A stretch of 64,000 bases of DNA. Source: Ulota crispa (Eukaryota > Streptophyta > Bryopsida > Orthotrichales > Orthotrichaceae). The translations under genes and the position numbers were made by a program. The notes below the pieces were generated by a model that made no database searches, was not told the origin of the DNA, and saw nothing but the letters and a program-made list of their open reading frames with translations. The stretch covers positions 25,312,727-25,376,726 of the forward strand of contig OY987245.1 in assembly GCA_963920765.1 (NCBI GenBank), read 5' to 3'. Of this stretch, positions 12,030-24,500 are shown in pieces. Position 1 is the first letter of the stretch. Each line of letters starts with the position of its first letter.

Positions 12030-15000
12030 TCAATGTTAATTTTTTTGCAGGTACCTCCTCTTGTGATGGCCTTCTGCCAAAACGGTGGGTACACGGACCC
12101 ACTAATAGTATTGGATTACAATAGAGAAGATGCAATACAAGTTTAGCTTTTTCTTGCTTCCATAGTGAAACCATATTAAACAATGTAAACACACAATACT
12201 TGTGTTATTTACTAATCTTTCTATCAATCAATTTACTATCTCAAATCAATTCAGCTCTCTACAATAGTGTCTACAAATTTTGCTAAACTGAAGAAACTTC
12301 TGTCCATTTTATTAGAGCTATCAAAAAACTTAACAAAAACTCAATTTTTTTTGAGCCCTCTTTAGTCCAAGAAAGCTTCTTTTTTTTTAAATTATTGCTC
12401 TACAAAATTTTGAGGCCAATCTTAAGACAAAAGCAGCCGTGTCATTATTCAACCTGCAGAGACAAGGATTCTTGTACAAGTAGACCTTCATGAGCCCTCC
12501 ACAATAACACACTACCACATAGAGTCCTTATTACATTTGGTTCATCCTATTGGTTCTTGATGAAAAGCCACACGTGAGGAAGTTTGAATAAGACCATACT
12601 TAAAAAGCAAGCCAAAGATGCAATGCTAATACATTGCTTTTGAAGTTCATATCAAAAAAATTGTTTACTAATATGGAACAAACAACCAATGTAGAGAACC
12701 ATTTGTATTGATGTCAAGAATCTTTCATAGCAAAAATGCTCTAAATAATAGTACAATTGGTTTCATTTTTGAAGAAGAATACATAAATTCAAAGCACATG
12801 TGAGAAAGGATATAGAGTAATTTGTGATGGAACTTTAATTGTTTACACAAAATCTAACTATTCTTTTGGTGTATTTGGTTTGCTATGTTGATGTAACAAA
12901 CATATCCTAAGCCTAATTCCAGTGCACATGTGAAGAGATGGTGAAACCAATTTCAGCAAAATAAGATGTTCATACAACAATTGCACAATTATTAGTGTAC
13001 TTGCTGTGTAATTAATGAGGAGAGGAGGTCATGGTTACAATTTGCAAGTGCCTTGGAGGCAACATGATGATCCAATTCCGGTAATAATTTTGCACTTTTT
13101 TCTCAAAGTTTTTTTTTGAAAAATACATATTGTAGATGTTTCTCAAATTTCATGATTTAATGTAAACTTCCATGCTCACTTGGAGTCATAAAACTCAAAA
13201 ACAACCAACAAGTTTGCAAAAGGACTAACCCGTTTAGAAATTGTTTTTAGGTTTTCCAATTCCAAGGTCAGCATGGAAGTTTGCACTTATCGTTGAGATG
13301 CTTTAGCTCATACAAAAGCTCATGTATTATTCAAAAATGGTTGTTACTAATTTAGATTGTTTTAGGAAACATTTCAAAGATATTTTTTTGCAGATAAAAA
13401 TATTATCCACTGCCAATGTCACACAATTTGCTCTTTGGCTATAGAAGCCATTGTACATAAGCTTCTTTGTAAATCATAGGAAACTCTCTATATACCTCCC
13501 CTTGGAAAATGAAGAGAATTTCTACAATCTATGATGTTGCTTATCTCATACCATACGCACTTTTGTTAAAAACATAAGCACATTTGAGAAACTTGGCCTC
13601 ACAATTTCCAAAAAACATCCAAAATACTCAATCTCCAATACGGAGACCAACAAAATACACTCTTTTCCAAAATTAGCACTTGATAAATTTTCATATAAAT
13701 AATTCCAAGGCTCAAAAAGTATCAAATTGCAGGCATTCAATCATGCAAGTGCAACAAGTAAACAGTGTCAACACCCAAGCGCCAAATCAGAAATCTCCAT
13801 ATGGTGTAAAATTCTGAAACTATCAAAGAACTTTAGAAGCTACAAAAATTCATCACATCCAAGACAAATAACAAACTTTTTTTTTAAAACATCAAATTCA
13901 CCAAAAAATTTCTTGAAATCCTTTAAAATAACTTAGGCAAATTGATAGAGTACTTTTGACAAACTTGGTTCAAAGTTTAGTCCTTTTATTAAAAAGGAAA
14001 AATTTGATGGATATCCCTCAAGTTTGCAATATATGTATGGATGCCCTTGGTTTTTGAGAAATTGCACAAATATCCTTGGACCAGAATTTTCAAGCGTGTG
14101 TTATGTTGTCGATAGTCACTTCCTTCTCCCTTTATATGCACGTTGCTTCTATCTTATTCTATTAAACTTCCTCCTTCAACATTGATCATGAAAGAAGTCG
14201 TGTGCACAACAAAATCAACACTTGAAAATTATGATCCAAGGATATTTGTACAATTTATAAAGAACCAGAGGCATCTATACAAACATTACAGGATAGTTGC
14301 ACCTTCTTTGCCCCATTTTTGATCTTTGGAGAATGGGGTCAAGGCAGCCTGTCCTGGCTAATTCTTTGAAGATTGAGAAGTTTTTCACTTCACCTTTGGA
14401 GGTGAAGAATGGAGTGGGAAAATCTCCACACATTAATTTTTTACCCATTTTTGTCTTGTTTTCATCCTACTTAGTTTTTGCTTACCCTTCTTTTTTCATT
14501 TTTACTAGTAGTTTTTGTTCTTAGAAGTTACTCCTCATACCTACACTTTAGATTTTCTTACTTTAATCATTCTCCATTCTCCATTCTTTATTCTCCATTC
14601 TTCACTAATCACAAAATGGGTGTTCCACCTTCTTTTATAGAGAAGTGCTCCCATTTGCCCTATTTTCACTCCACCACATCTCATTACGGGTAGTCATGGC
14701 ACTTTCTACTTTGCTTGCAGAGAATGAGAATGCAAGCGTATTGTGTTGCTAGGGGCTGCCAAGCTTCAGTTTAGCTTAGCGTGCTAATTTTCTCACTAGC
14801 CTATTCTTCTCATCCAGAGGTAAAAAATGGAGTGGAGCATAAGTTAGCGTATGAACTTTTTACCATGGTCTATTTGTTTTCCCCGCTCTTGAATTGCTTT
14901 TCATCCTAGCTCTTTTTGCTCCTCCAATCACTGGCTGTGTTGCCTTTCTCTAAGAAAACCATTTTCCATTTTCCATTTTCCATTCTCCATCACAGACAAA

Positions 15001-15252
15001 TGGAATGTCACAACATCTTTACCAAAAACAAGCTCCTATTGGCTCCTACTTTCATTCAGCCGATTCTTAATCTCCATTTTCTTTCATTCTTTGAGAAGCC
15101 GTGACTACCCCTATTGTTTAGTGAAGTTTTATTCTTGGAGAAGGTGTGACTGCCCCTATTGCAAATTTTAGAGGTGTCTATCAAATTTTTTCTTTTAAAA
15201 TTGTTTCTACTTTTTATTTATTTATTTTTGCAAATGGCGTGTTTGTTTGCAG
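12030..15252. other. AT-rich region upstream of the protease gene
   Basis: No supported coding exon was found. Pyrimidine-rich stretches with short TCCATTCTCCATTC-type repeats occur at 14565-14600 and 14960-14995. The missing first exon and promoter of the aspartic protease gene must lie upstream of 15253, possibly here, because the first visible exon opens at a splice acceptor with no in-frame ATG. I could not choose a start. Confidence 0.5.
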
Positions 15253-15551
15253 AGTTCCACGCCCTTTGAACAATTGGAAGGTCGGAAATTCAAATTGGTA
15301 ATTGCCCTTGTGGGGTTTACAACTTCCATTCTCATTTTTGTATGGAACTCCTCACGAGTTGTATTTAGAAGTGACCTTCCACCAAGGATGTCGCCAGGAC
15401 TTATGTTTCCCTTGTATAGTCATAATTACATTCAGTCTTCAAATGGGAGCCAAGATGAGAGATGGCACCAAGGCGGTGGAGCAAATGGTAGGAGACGTAG
15501 GACATTATCACATTTATTATTTGAACTCAAACTTGACAACAGACGTGGAAG
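15253..15551 (+). CDS. Protease exon with transmembrane anchor (first visible exon)
   Basis: A TTTGTTTGCAG acceptor precedes AGT TCC; the donor is GGAAG|GTGAGC, phase 2. The peptide has a basic lead-in (GRKFK) and then LVIALVGFTTSILIFVW, a single membrane span or signal anchor. The MFPLYSHNYI segment resembles the FP(V/L)YGN.YP stretch that precedes the catalytic domain in APCB1-type proteases. No in-frame ATG precedes the span, so an upstream exon is required. Residues 60-98 are Arg/Ser/Gly-rich and look like a variable linker. Confidence 0.75.
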
Positions 15552-18500
15552 GTGAGCCATGAGTCTAATTTTTTTGTCAAATTATTAAATATCACCTATA
15601 AAAGAGTATTTAGCGCTATATAATTGTTCATTGTAAATGTTCATCTCTTAAAAAAGTTGCTATTTAAAAGTTTTTCCATTGATTTCAAGCTCAAAATTGG
15701 TTCTTGCTCACAAATCTTGGCTCACTGCTCACGGGTTCACTATTTTACGCTCACAAAATAGCATCATCCAACTCTGACTTAACCCACTTTTACTATTATG
15801 TGCTTAGGTACCTCTAAAAACTTTGGAAATTGTCCAAACTCGGTGAGTAGGGAGATCTAAAAAACTTAGAAAGTCAAGCAAATGAAATATCAAAAAAATT
15901 GGTTGAAATGTTAGTCATTCCATAAAAAATGAGTTAAACTTTTGGGGAATATTTAATTATAATACAGTACCCTAAAGAAAGTCTACATACTCCCCTTTTA
16001 AGGCATTCAAAGAAGTTTGCTAAATACACAACATAATTGACATTTTATCCTCAGATTTTTTGTATGTGATCCTCGTGCAATCTTGATCAAGCATACCAAA
16101 CCCCAGATACTAAAAACCATATTCCTATTTTTGGTAAATTGCTTTGTGTCAAAATCATGGTTTTACAAGAAAGTTGATTAAAAAACATTGGCAATGAATT
16201 TTTGAGATTTGAATGCATGGACATGTTGGAGACATCCATACGCACATCTTTCTTCCAAGCAAACATTTCCAAACCAATTCCAATAGAATTCTAAAAAGAG
16301 TTTATTGTTAGGGTGATCATAACCAAATTTAGTAAAATATCTACTTCTTCATGAAAATTGGTCTTTTGGCAAAATAAACATACCATCCTGTTTAAAGGTA
16401 CAAACCTTATCACAAGGTATGAGTCTTTTGCCAAAAACTAATTTTCATGAAGAAATATGTATTTTACAAAATTTGGTCATAATCACCCTAACATGAAACT
16501 ACTTTTAGAATTTTTTTGGAATTTTTTTGGAAAACTTTGCTTGAATGAAAGATGTGCGTATGGATGTCTCCAACATGTCCATGCATTCAAATCTCAAAAA
16601 CTCATTGCCAATGTTTTTAATCAACTTTCTTGTAAAACCATGATTTTGACACAAAATAATTTACCAAAAATAGAAATATGGTTATTAGTATCTAGAGTTT
16701 TGTATGATTGATCAAGATTGCACAAGGATCACATACAAAAGATCTGAGGATAAAATGTCAATTATGTTTTGTATTAAGCAAACTTCATTGAATGCCTTAA
16801 AGGGGAGTATGTAGACTTTCTTTTGGGTGTTGTACAGTAAACTAATTTATTAAAAAAACAACACTATAAATGTAATTTACTTTTTCATGGGCTTATCAAA
16901 ATAAGAAGATTTTGTGTCTAATTTTAGACCCAAAAAAAAGATGTCAAATGTAATACAATTTTTTTCATATTTTTTGGAGCATTATTGAGTCATTGATGAA
17001 TTTTCAATAGATATGTAGTAGGCACCTATTTGTGACTTGTAGGTCTCTTAAAAGTTGTTTACTTGCAACTTGTAATGAGATGAGGTAAAACTGAATATGA
17101 CTGGCTTTTGCAATACAATACACTTTTTCTTCTATTCATTCAATAGATAACATAGGTTCATTGAAAGACCACTTCATATCCATTATTTAGCTAATTATAG
17201 GGAAACTTTGGAGAGAGGTTGCAATTTGAGCATATACCTAATACATGCACAATTGTAAGCATGAATGAATAAAATTGGTCATAAATGAAAATTGTATGAT
17301 TTTTTCAAAGAAACTCAAAACCTCCTTGGACATTGCTCAAGCCTATTTTGAATGATGTTGAAAGTAACACAAAGTATGTTTATAGTGCCCTCTAACATGC
17401 AAGAGAAACAAGGACAACTTTTGCAAATTGGCATACATTCATGAGGAAAAATGCAAGTGATTGTATAAACTTTGAAGGTGTAATGAATCAATAGTGAATT
17501 TTGGAATTTGAGTGTTGAGGGATACTATCAATGAAACATGGATGAATCCAAAATTCATTTCATGCATTTTGAGAAAAGATGTTCATGACATCAAAATTGT
17601 TATTGATAAAAAAAAAAGGGTAAACTGAAAGGAATTTTATTACAACTTGTTTCATTGCAAAGCCACCTATTTCCATAGTATCAAAAGTGTGTATTCATAT
17701 TCTGAAATGGTCACTAGCTCCACAAAATTGTCACCTATGTACTACTCATCAATTTGGATATTGCGTGGTTCAAGTTTTCATTCAAAAGTAGAGGGTTGAC
17801 ATTTAGTTTGAGTCAGTAGTAGGTAAAGCTTACTTCATTGAAACTTTTTTCCAAACTAAAGCAAGAGAAATGAAGTTGGAGTGTAAGTCATTGTATGCAA
17901 TTGGAACTAAAAAATAAAAAGTTGAGTCATTAAATGATACAATTTTTGAAGCTTTTAATGTGGAATATGCTTTTTCATTTAGTAGCATCACTTATGCAAG
18001 GCAACTATTGCTTGCTCTAGATTAAGAGCTGAAAATAGTATTGGAGCTCAAAAAATTTGAAATCATTGCCATTTGTTGGTTAGTTTTCTAAAATCAACTC
18101 TAAGGCATTTGTGTGTAAGAATTATGGTCAAAGTTTTGAAAATTATATCTAATGCTCAAAAAAATAAGAGTTAACAAAATCACAATTCTAAAACTTGGTC
18201 AACCAAGAATGGAAGGCAAATATGTTGCTTGTGGTTGTAGTCAAAGTTTGTTAAAGGAAAGTTATTTTAATACAAAAAAATTTGGTATCAAATAAACTAA
18301 TAGGCCCTTTCAGAGGTAGTTGAAAAGTCAACTAATTTGGTTGGTTTCCTTCTCCATTCCACCTCTTTTAGGAAACACAAAATCTTCTAATTATAATCTC
18401 ATGACCTTTGCATGTAAAAAAAAAAAACATATTTATATTGTACTTTTATTATGATAAATGCTTGAGATGATGTTTGAGGGCATGTGTGTTTCTAAAGAGT

Positions 18501-21500
18501 AATAAGTTTTGATGACCTTTCCTTGTAATGTGAATTGACTCTAAAATTTGAACAAATGCCTTTGTGCACAATTTGCCAACCTCAGTGAAAGCACCACCTT
18601 ACTAAAAATTTGATATTTCACCCTATTTATCCAAATTGCTAGTTTCACTCTATTATCCATAAAGGTCAAGTTTGCTAAAATGAAATATTGTGCGGGTGGT
18701 AACTTGCATTGAATTTTGACATCTTCATTGATTTGTGCTCTTTTGTGAAATGTATTTTAGGGAAAGGTTTTACATTGAGATGAAACTAGGGATCCAAGCA
18801 AAACTGCTTAATTTTGAAATTGACACTGGGAGTGATACCACATGGGTGAACTGCAAACGTCCTGGCCGCAAATCAAATATTAAGAATTTGGTTTGTTTCT
18901 CTCTTATATCACTAGTAACTATTACAATACTCACCTATATTGAAATTATAGCTTGTATGTAGGTATTGCTATTGTCAGCACAATTTTTGCTATTGCTCTC
19001 TCAATTAACATTTTTTTTGTTAGTGACATCACATGTCATCCAAATATTTTGCTATTATCACCACAACTTGCACTACAAGGGAGCAGTGTCAAGACATTCT
19101 CTATCAATTAGGTCTCCTTAATTTGGACACTTTTCTATCAATTTAGACATGTGTTTGTCAAATTTTTGTAAATTTGGACGATTTAGTCAATTTGGACATG
19201 TCACTGTGTATAGTCTTTCTTGTAGTGTTGCCAACCCACCACAATGCACATTCTAAACTTGTGACATTGTATCAAAGTAAGAAGAACAAAGCAAGAGAGT
19301 GTTCAACTAGAAAATGCTACTTTGAGGGTTTATGGTGTATTTGTCTTCTTCACCTTTGTATGACCATGTTTGCAACCTATTGTCAAACATTTCTATCTTG
19401 TCATAATTGAGACAAATCAGTAGTATCAACCTTCATGAGAAAAGAACATTGAGCAAAAAACTGGTGAAGAGAGTAGTGAACATGTGGTGTTACTTGCAAA
19501 AACATCTGACTGGGGTGCCAATTGCAATACTTTCTATTTAGTATGAGAATTTACAGTATTGGTGCAATGAGCAAAGAAATAAAATACAAACCTTTTAAAG
19601 CATTTGATGGAGGTCATAAACAACTCTTTGCAAGGCTTCAAAGACCTACTGCAAGTATTTTAAACAATTAATTTTTTAGCATTTATAACAATACTAGATT
19701 CTAGTTCTAAAAGCAAAGGTTTTTAATCTTTACTTTTACTCTTGTGTTTATAGATAATGATTTCTTTGTTTTCTCACTATATGTTTGTATGTAAAGTAAA
19801 AAAGACTTGTGAATGTGTTAGCAGCTGTCGCAATTCTAGCTTTGCTTTTGCAAGGATGACAATATTTTAAAAGCATTGTGTACACTTTTATTGAATTACT
19901 AAAAGCGCTTTATAAACATCATGTGCACTTTTGATCTTTACTTGCCGAGGGGATGTTTTTCATCTTGTGCATGACAAAAAAAATTTGCAAAACAAGAAAA
20001 GGCCATTTTTTATATGATTTTTTTTGAAAGAGATCATAAACACATGGTTCATCATGGAAGGCAAAAAACAACCTCACCAAATGTACTCATGATTTTGGGT
20101 AACCCAAATTGTGAGAAAATTCAAAGACATTGTGTTAGGTCTCATGGTGCCCTTCTTGCAATTTTCATGAGGCCATCATGCAATGTTGACTATTACAAAT
20201 TTTATAATGGATGGGCACTTGCCATGTCATTGTAGAGCACTTTAGAATAGCAAACATTATGACTAGTTGAGCGTTCACAAGTTAACCTCTAAAAGCCCAA
20301 GTAGCCCTTGGAGGGCCAAGTGGGATTTTGGGCATGTTCCTACAGCTAAACTAGTTTGTGTGATTTTTTGAAACTTTTATCAAACTAAATGGGAAGTCAA
20401 ATGCCTTTGTGGCCATCTAATTTTTTCTTCATTCCAACATTTAATAGAGAAGTTGTGCAAGAATTTAGCAAAACTAGGGGAGGAGGGGTAGTTTGGGCAA
20501 GGCTTCTTTTTTGTATGTGAGTTTTGATTCCAAAGAGGGTCAGCTCCTATCCATGGACACAAGGTGTGGACACTCAAGCAAAGGGGTATGGAGTGGAAGG
20601 GGCATTTCTTGGGAGACTCCTTGGGGAGATCACTTGCCAATTTTTTTGAAACCACATGAGTTAAAAGATAGGGTCCAATTAATTCAAAGAACAATAAAAT
20701 TATATAATATGTAGGGCTACTATAGGGTCCATAAAATACTATATATTATATTATATATAAATTAGGATATAAAAAATAATAATTGGTAGTAGGATTTTTT
20801 TTAATAAATTAGCCTTAACAAATAGGAGATTCACAAATTTTTTTTAGTACATTGAGTTTACAATGGAGGATTGATGACAATAATCTTTATTCACTACAAT
20901 TATTTAATCTAGGGTGGTGGATATCTTTGTTGTGTGTTGGTGCTCACGAATAGAATATTCTGTTCAAAGCAATGCAACTATGTGATGACCAAATCCCCAT
21001 GAGAAAGCCACTTCTTAGGGCTTGGTACAATGGGAGGGCCTAGTCACTTCCTGGCAAGGCTTTTCTTGAGGTTCGAAGAATTTGCTTTAGTTTGAACAAA
21101 AGGCCAATGTTTTGATAAGTTGTATCAAATTTTTTAAATCAGAATTGTACAAATTCAAATTAGATGTGTTAAAAATCACATAGGATAAGTTAACACAACA
21201 ACATCACTTATGAATTGAAAGATTATAATGTTTGATCATGAAGGTGTTAAAATTGTGAAAATGACTTGAAAGCTTTCAATCCTCTTTTCACATGTCAAAC
21301 CTAAAAAAATTGCTACTAATAAAATATGAGGTAAAAGGACATATCATATATAACTCCAATTGATTTATGACTTTTTAAAATCTTCTCTACAAATTTTAGA
21401 ATGAATTTTTGATGTAAATGTTTCTTCAAGATTTAGTGTATTTGAGGCTCATTTCCAAGAGCTCTCCATACTACAAAAATTCAAGACCCTTGCACAAAGT

Positions 21501-24500
21501 CTTGAATAGAGATATCATAATTGGTCATTTTCAAAATCAAGTTTTTGATAATAGAACTATAAGTAAAAAGAACATTTAGAAAATATAACATACTAAAAAT
21601 AGCAACTTAATTAGATTTTACTAAATTTCAAAAAATTGTTGGTACCCAAATTGGGTGTCTTGTGCATTTAGGGGTTAAATTATATTGCACTATGGAGAGG
21701 GGTGATTGTGTTCATTTGGTATTTTTATTGTTGAATAGTGGTTAGCCTTTTGGTTGGCGCTTGCTATGCAACACATTTACCATTAGAATTTTATTAGGAT
21801 TTTCATATGTTAAATAGAATTACATTTGAGATCAACAAAGAAGTTAGAATATAGATCAATAATGTTCTAGTGAGGTAGTCAAGATCTCAAATTAAAACTT
21901 TTTGTTGGTAGCAAATGCCAATTATATAGTAGCATACATAGTATGTATTATAGCGGCTCCATCCTTTAGGGGGTAATGTGAACATTTTGTTTGTTGGTTT
22001 CATAGTGTTGCTTGTTTTTTATGTTGCATTGTGTAAAAAACATGGCATAGAATGTATTATTGTATAAAATTGTTAATAAAATTGTGACTTGGATAATGAC
22101 CTTTCAATTTATATGCTTGTTATTGGATTTTATGGTATACATCATATACTTGTTTGTAATAGATAGAATTTTCTATAAAGAATGGTAAAGATATGATCAA
22201 ATTGAACAAATAAATTTTACTTATAAAGCAGCCCCACTTAAAAATCAAATTAAGGAATTTATAAAAAAAATAGGGTACAAGAAATATGCATCTCATAGCT
22301 TTTTATATAATAATACGGTCATCTAAAATACAACAAAGGTAAATAGCCCTCCATTGAATACCCTCTTAACTCACGTATATATCATAAACTACAAGGGAGT
22401 GATCTCCTCGAGGGAGACTCCCTTCCTCCATTCCTTTTGCCTCTTGGAAAATTTGGTACTCTACATTTTCTAACAGTTTGTGTGTTTGTTTTTGATTTTT
22501 TTTTCCAAGTTGCAGTGGGTTAGGATACCTTGGTTTTCATTGTTTGGATCCATGTAATTCAAATTACTGAATTTTACTTAAATCCTCCAATTTTGCTTCA
22601 TGTATGTGCAAAATTTACAACCTTCTGGCATTCAAAGATTTTTTGAAGTATTTTATACACCTCCAATTCATTTGAGGTCATCTTACCTTGACTAGTTAAG
22701 TCTCAACTTTGTGCCAAGCAATTCTTTTGCTATAAGAGTGGTAAAAGGCTTCTAAAATTTTGGGCGAGAAGGAAAAAAATTGATTTTTTTTCACTTTAGG
22801 TGTCAATATGTCACTCCTCTCCATCTAAAATGAGCTAATTTTTTCCCACAAATACCTCTTGTAATCTAGGGCAAGATCCTATGGTTGAAGTTCAAAAAAC
22901 AACTTTTCTCCTTCCTTTCTACCCATTCCCCTAAAAGTGGTGGTTTTTAATGTCTCTTACATAAAAAAGAACTTAGGCCTTTTGAGGTGAATGGAAATGA
23001 TGTTAGTTGTGATGATGCAGGGACCTCATGGATATTTTAAGCCAAGGAACATGGAACCAATAAAGTGTAATGGACAAGACAAAACATTATGCCAAGTGCA
23101 ACAACACTATGATGAACCAAGTATACCATGTAATGCTCGTCACAACTTTGAATGCTTAGCATGGATTGATTATGCAGACGGATCACAATTCAGGGGTACT
23201 TATTATTGGGAGAGCTTCACATTGCCAACCTCAGACAAAATGGAAGTGAAGGGGCAAGGAGTACTTGGGTAATTGCCACACACGCAAACTATGTATGTAT
23301 TTCAATTTCTACACTACTAACAACAATTCAAAATTAGCCCTTAAACATTTGAGCATGCCGTAGCAAGCAATACAATACAATGTGTTTTTCTTGTATTTGG
23401 AATGCACCCATAGCATTACTACATTTGAGATCAACAAAGAAATTAGAATATAGATCAATGTGGTTCTAGTGAGCTAGTCAAGATTCCAATTTAAAACTAT
23501 TTGTAGGTAGCAAATGAGTCATACGGCACCACACATACTATCCCCTATGGTTGTTTGGTTGTTTAAGGGTTAAGTGTTTTGAGTCTCAAACCTATTTATG
23601 AAATATTCTTTTCTGCCCAAAAGCAAGGCTAAAACCTCCAACTTTTTCTAAATAAGTTACCGATGGGTCTAATTAGAGGATTAGATATTTCTGTGAATTT
23701 GTTCAAGTATACCCCTTAGTTTTAGAACAAATTGGTATTACACAAGTTATTTTTCTTAGTGTGAGACTTTAAAAGATGAGAGACCCCTTTACTTTAGTTT
23801 TGGCAAATTTTGTCTAGTTAGTGTGAAGGTGTGATGTGTTGCTTGCCCTTGTTCTCGAAGTAAAGTTTTGATCACAATTTTTTGTTATTTGTAAAGTAAC
23901 AACATGGTGGCACCCTTCCTATAATGGAACATTTTTCACACTCTCTATTTAGTTGAGATACATGCTTGCTAAATCTTCTCAAAATTTTGGCCACTTGACT
24001 CACGCTTTTGGAGGTAGTAATCAAACTTTGTAATCCATATTATATTGAGTTAAGCTAAATTACTACAAACTACTTCATTAAGGTGCCTTCCAAATTATTC
24101 ATATACTATTCGGATTAGTGCAAATTAGCACTATTAATGCAAGACACAATAAATGAAAAATTGAAACAATTTGTATAGTTGCAAGATCATAATGCTCAAA
24201 GTTTGAAAACAAGTTTGTTTGCCGCCACTTCCAAAGGTGAGTTTTTGTCTTTAAAATTTTTTTGTATATAAATTTATGTCTCTAACAATTTTGTGCCCTT
24301 TGAAAAACAAAGGAAAAAGGGTTAAAAAACACACAAAAGAGTTAGACAAATGAAATTTTGGTTTGTTTCAAAATGAAATGAAGCTTAAAGAGATATAAAA
24401 TAAGAAGGACCTGTAATTTGTATGTAATTCTGACCTGAAGTTAACCAAAGACCACACACATTTTCTTGAAATCCACTAGCAACAACAATGGTGAACTTAG

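Noticed and set aside
14478..14693. Hydrophobic ORF starting MLTLLFSFLL as a possible signal-peptide exon of the protease
   Set aside because: The frame has no ATG there (it opens at TTG), it lies in a T-rich simple-repeat stretch, and no donor matching phase 0 at 15253 was identified.
16457..16711. 84-codon ORF with a cysteine-containing peptide
   Set aside because: It is one arm of the foldback; the other arm encodes the same peptide from the opposite strand, so it reflects the inverted repeat.
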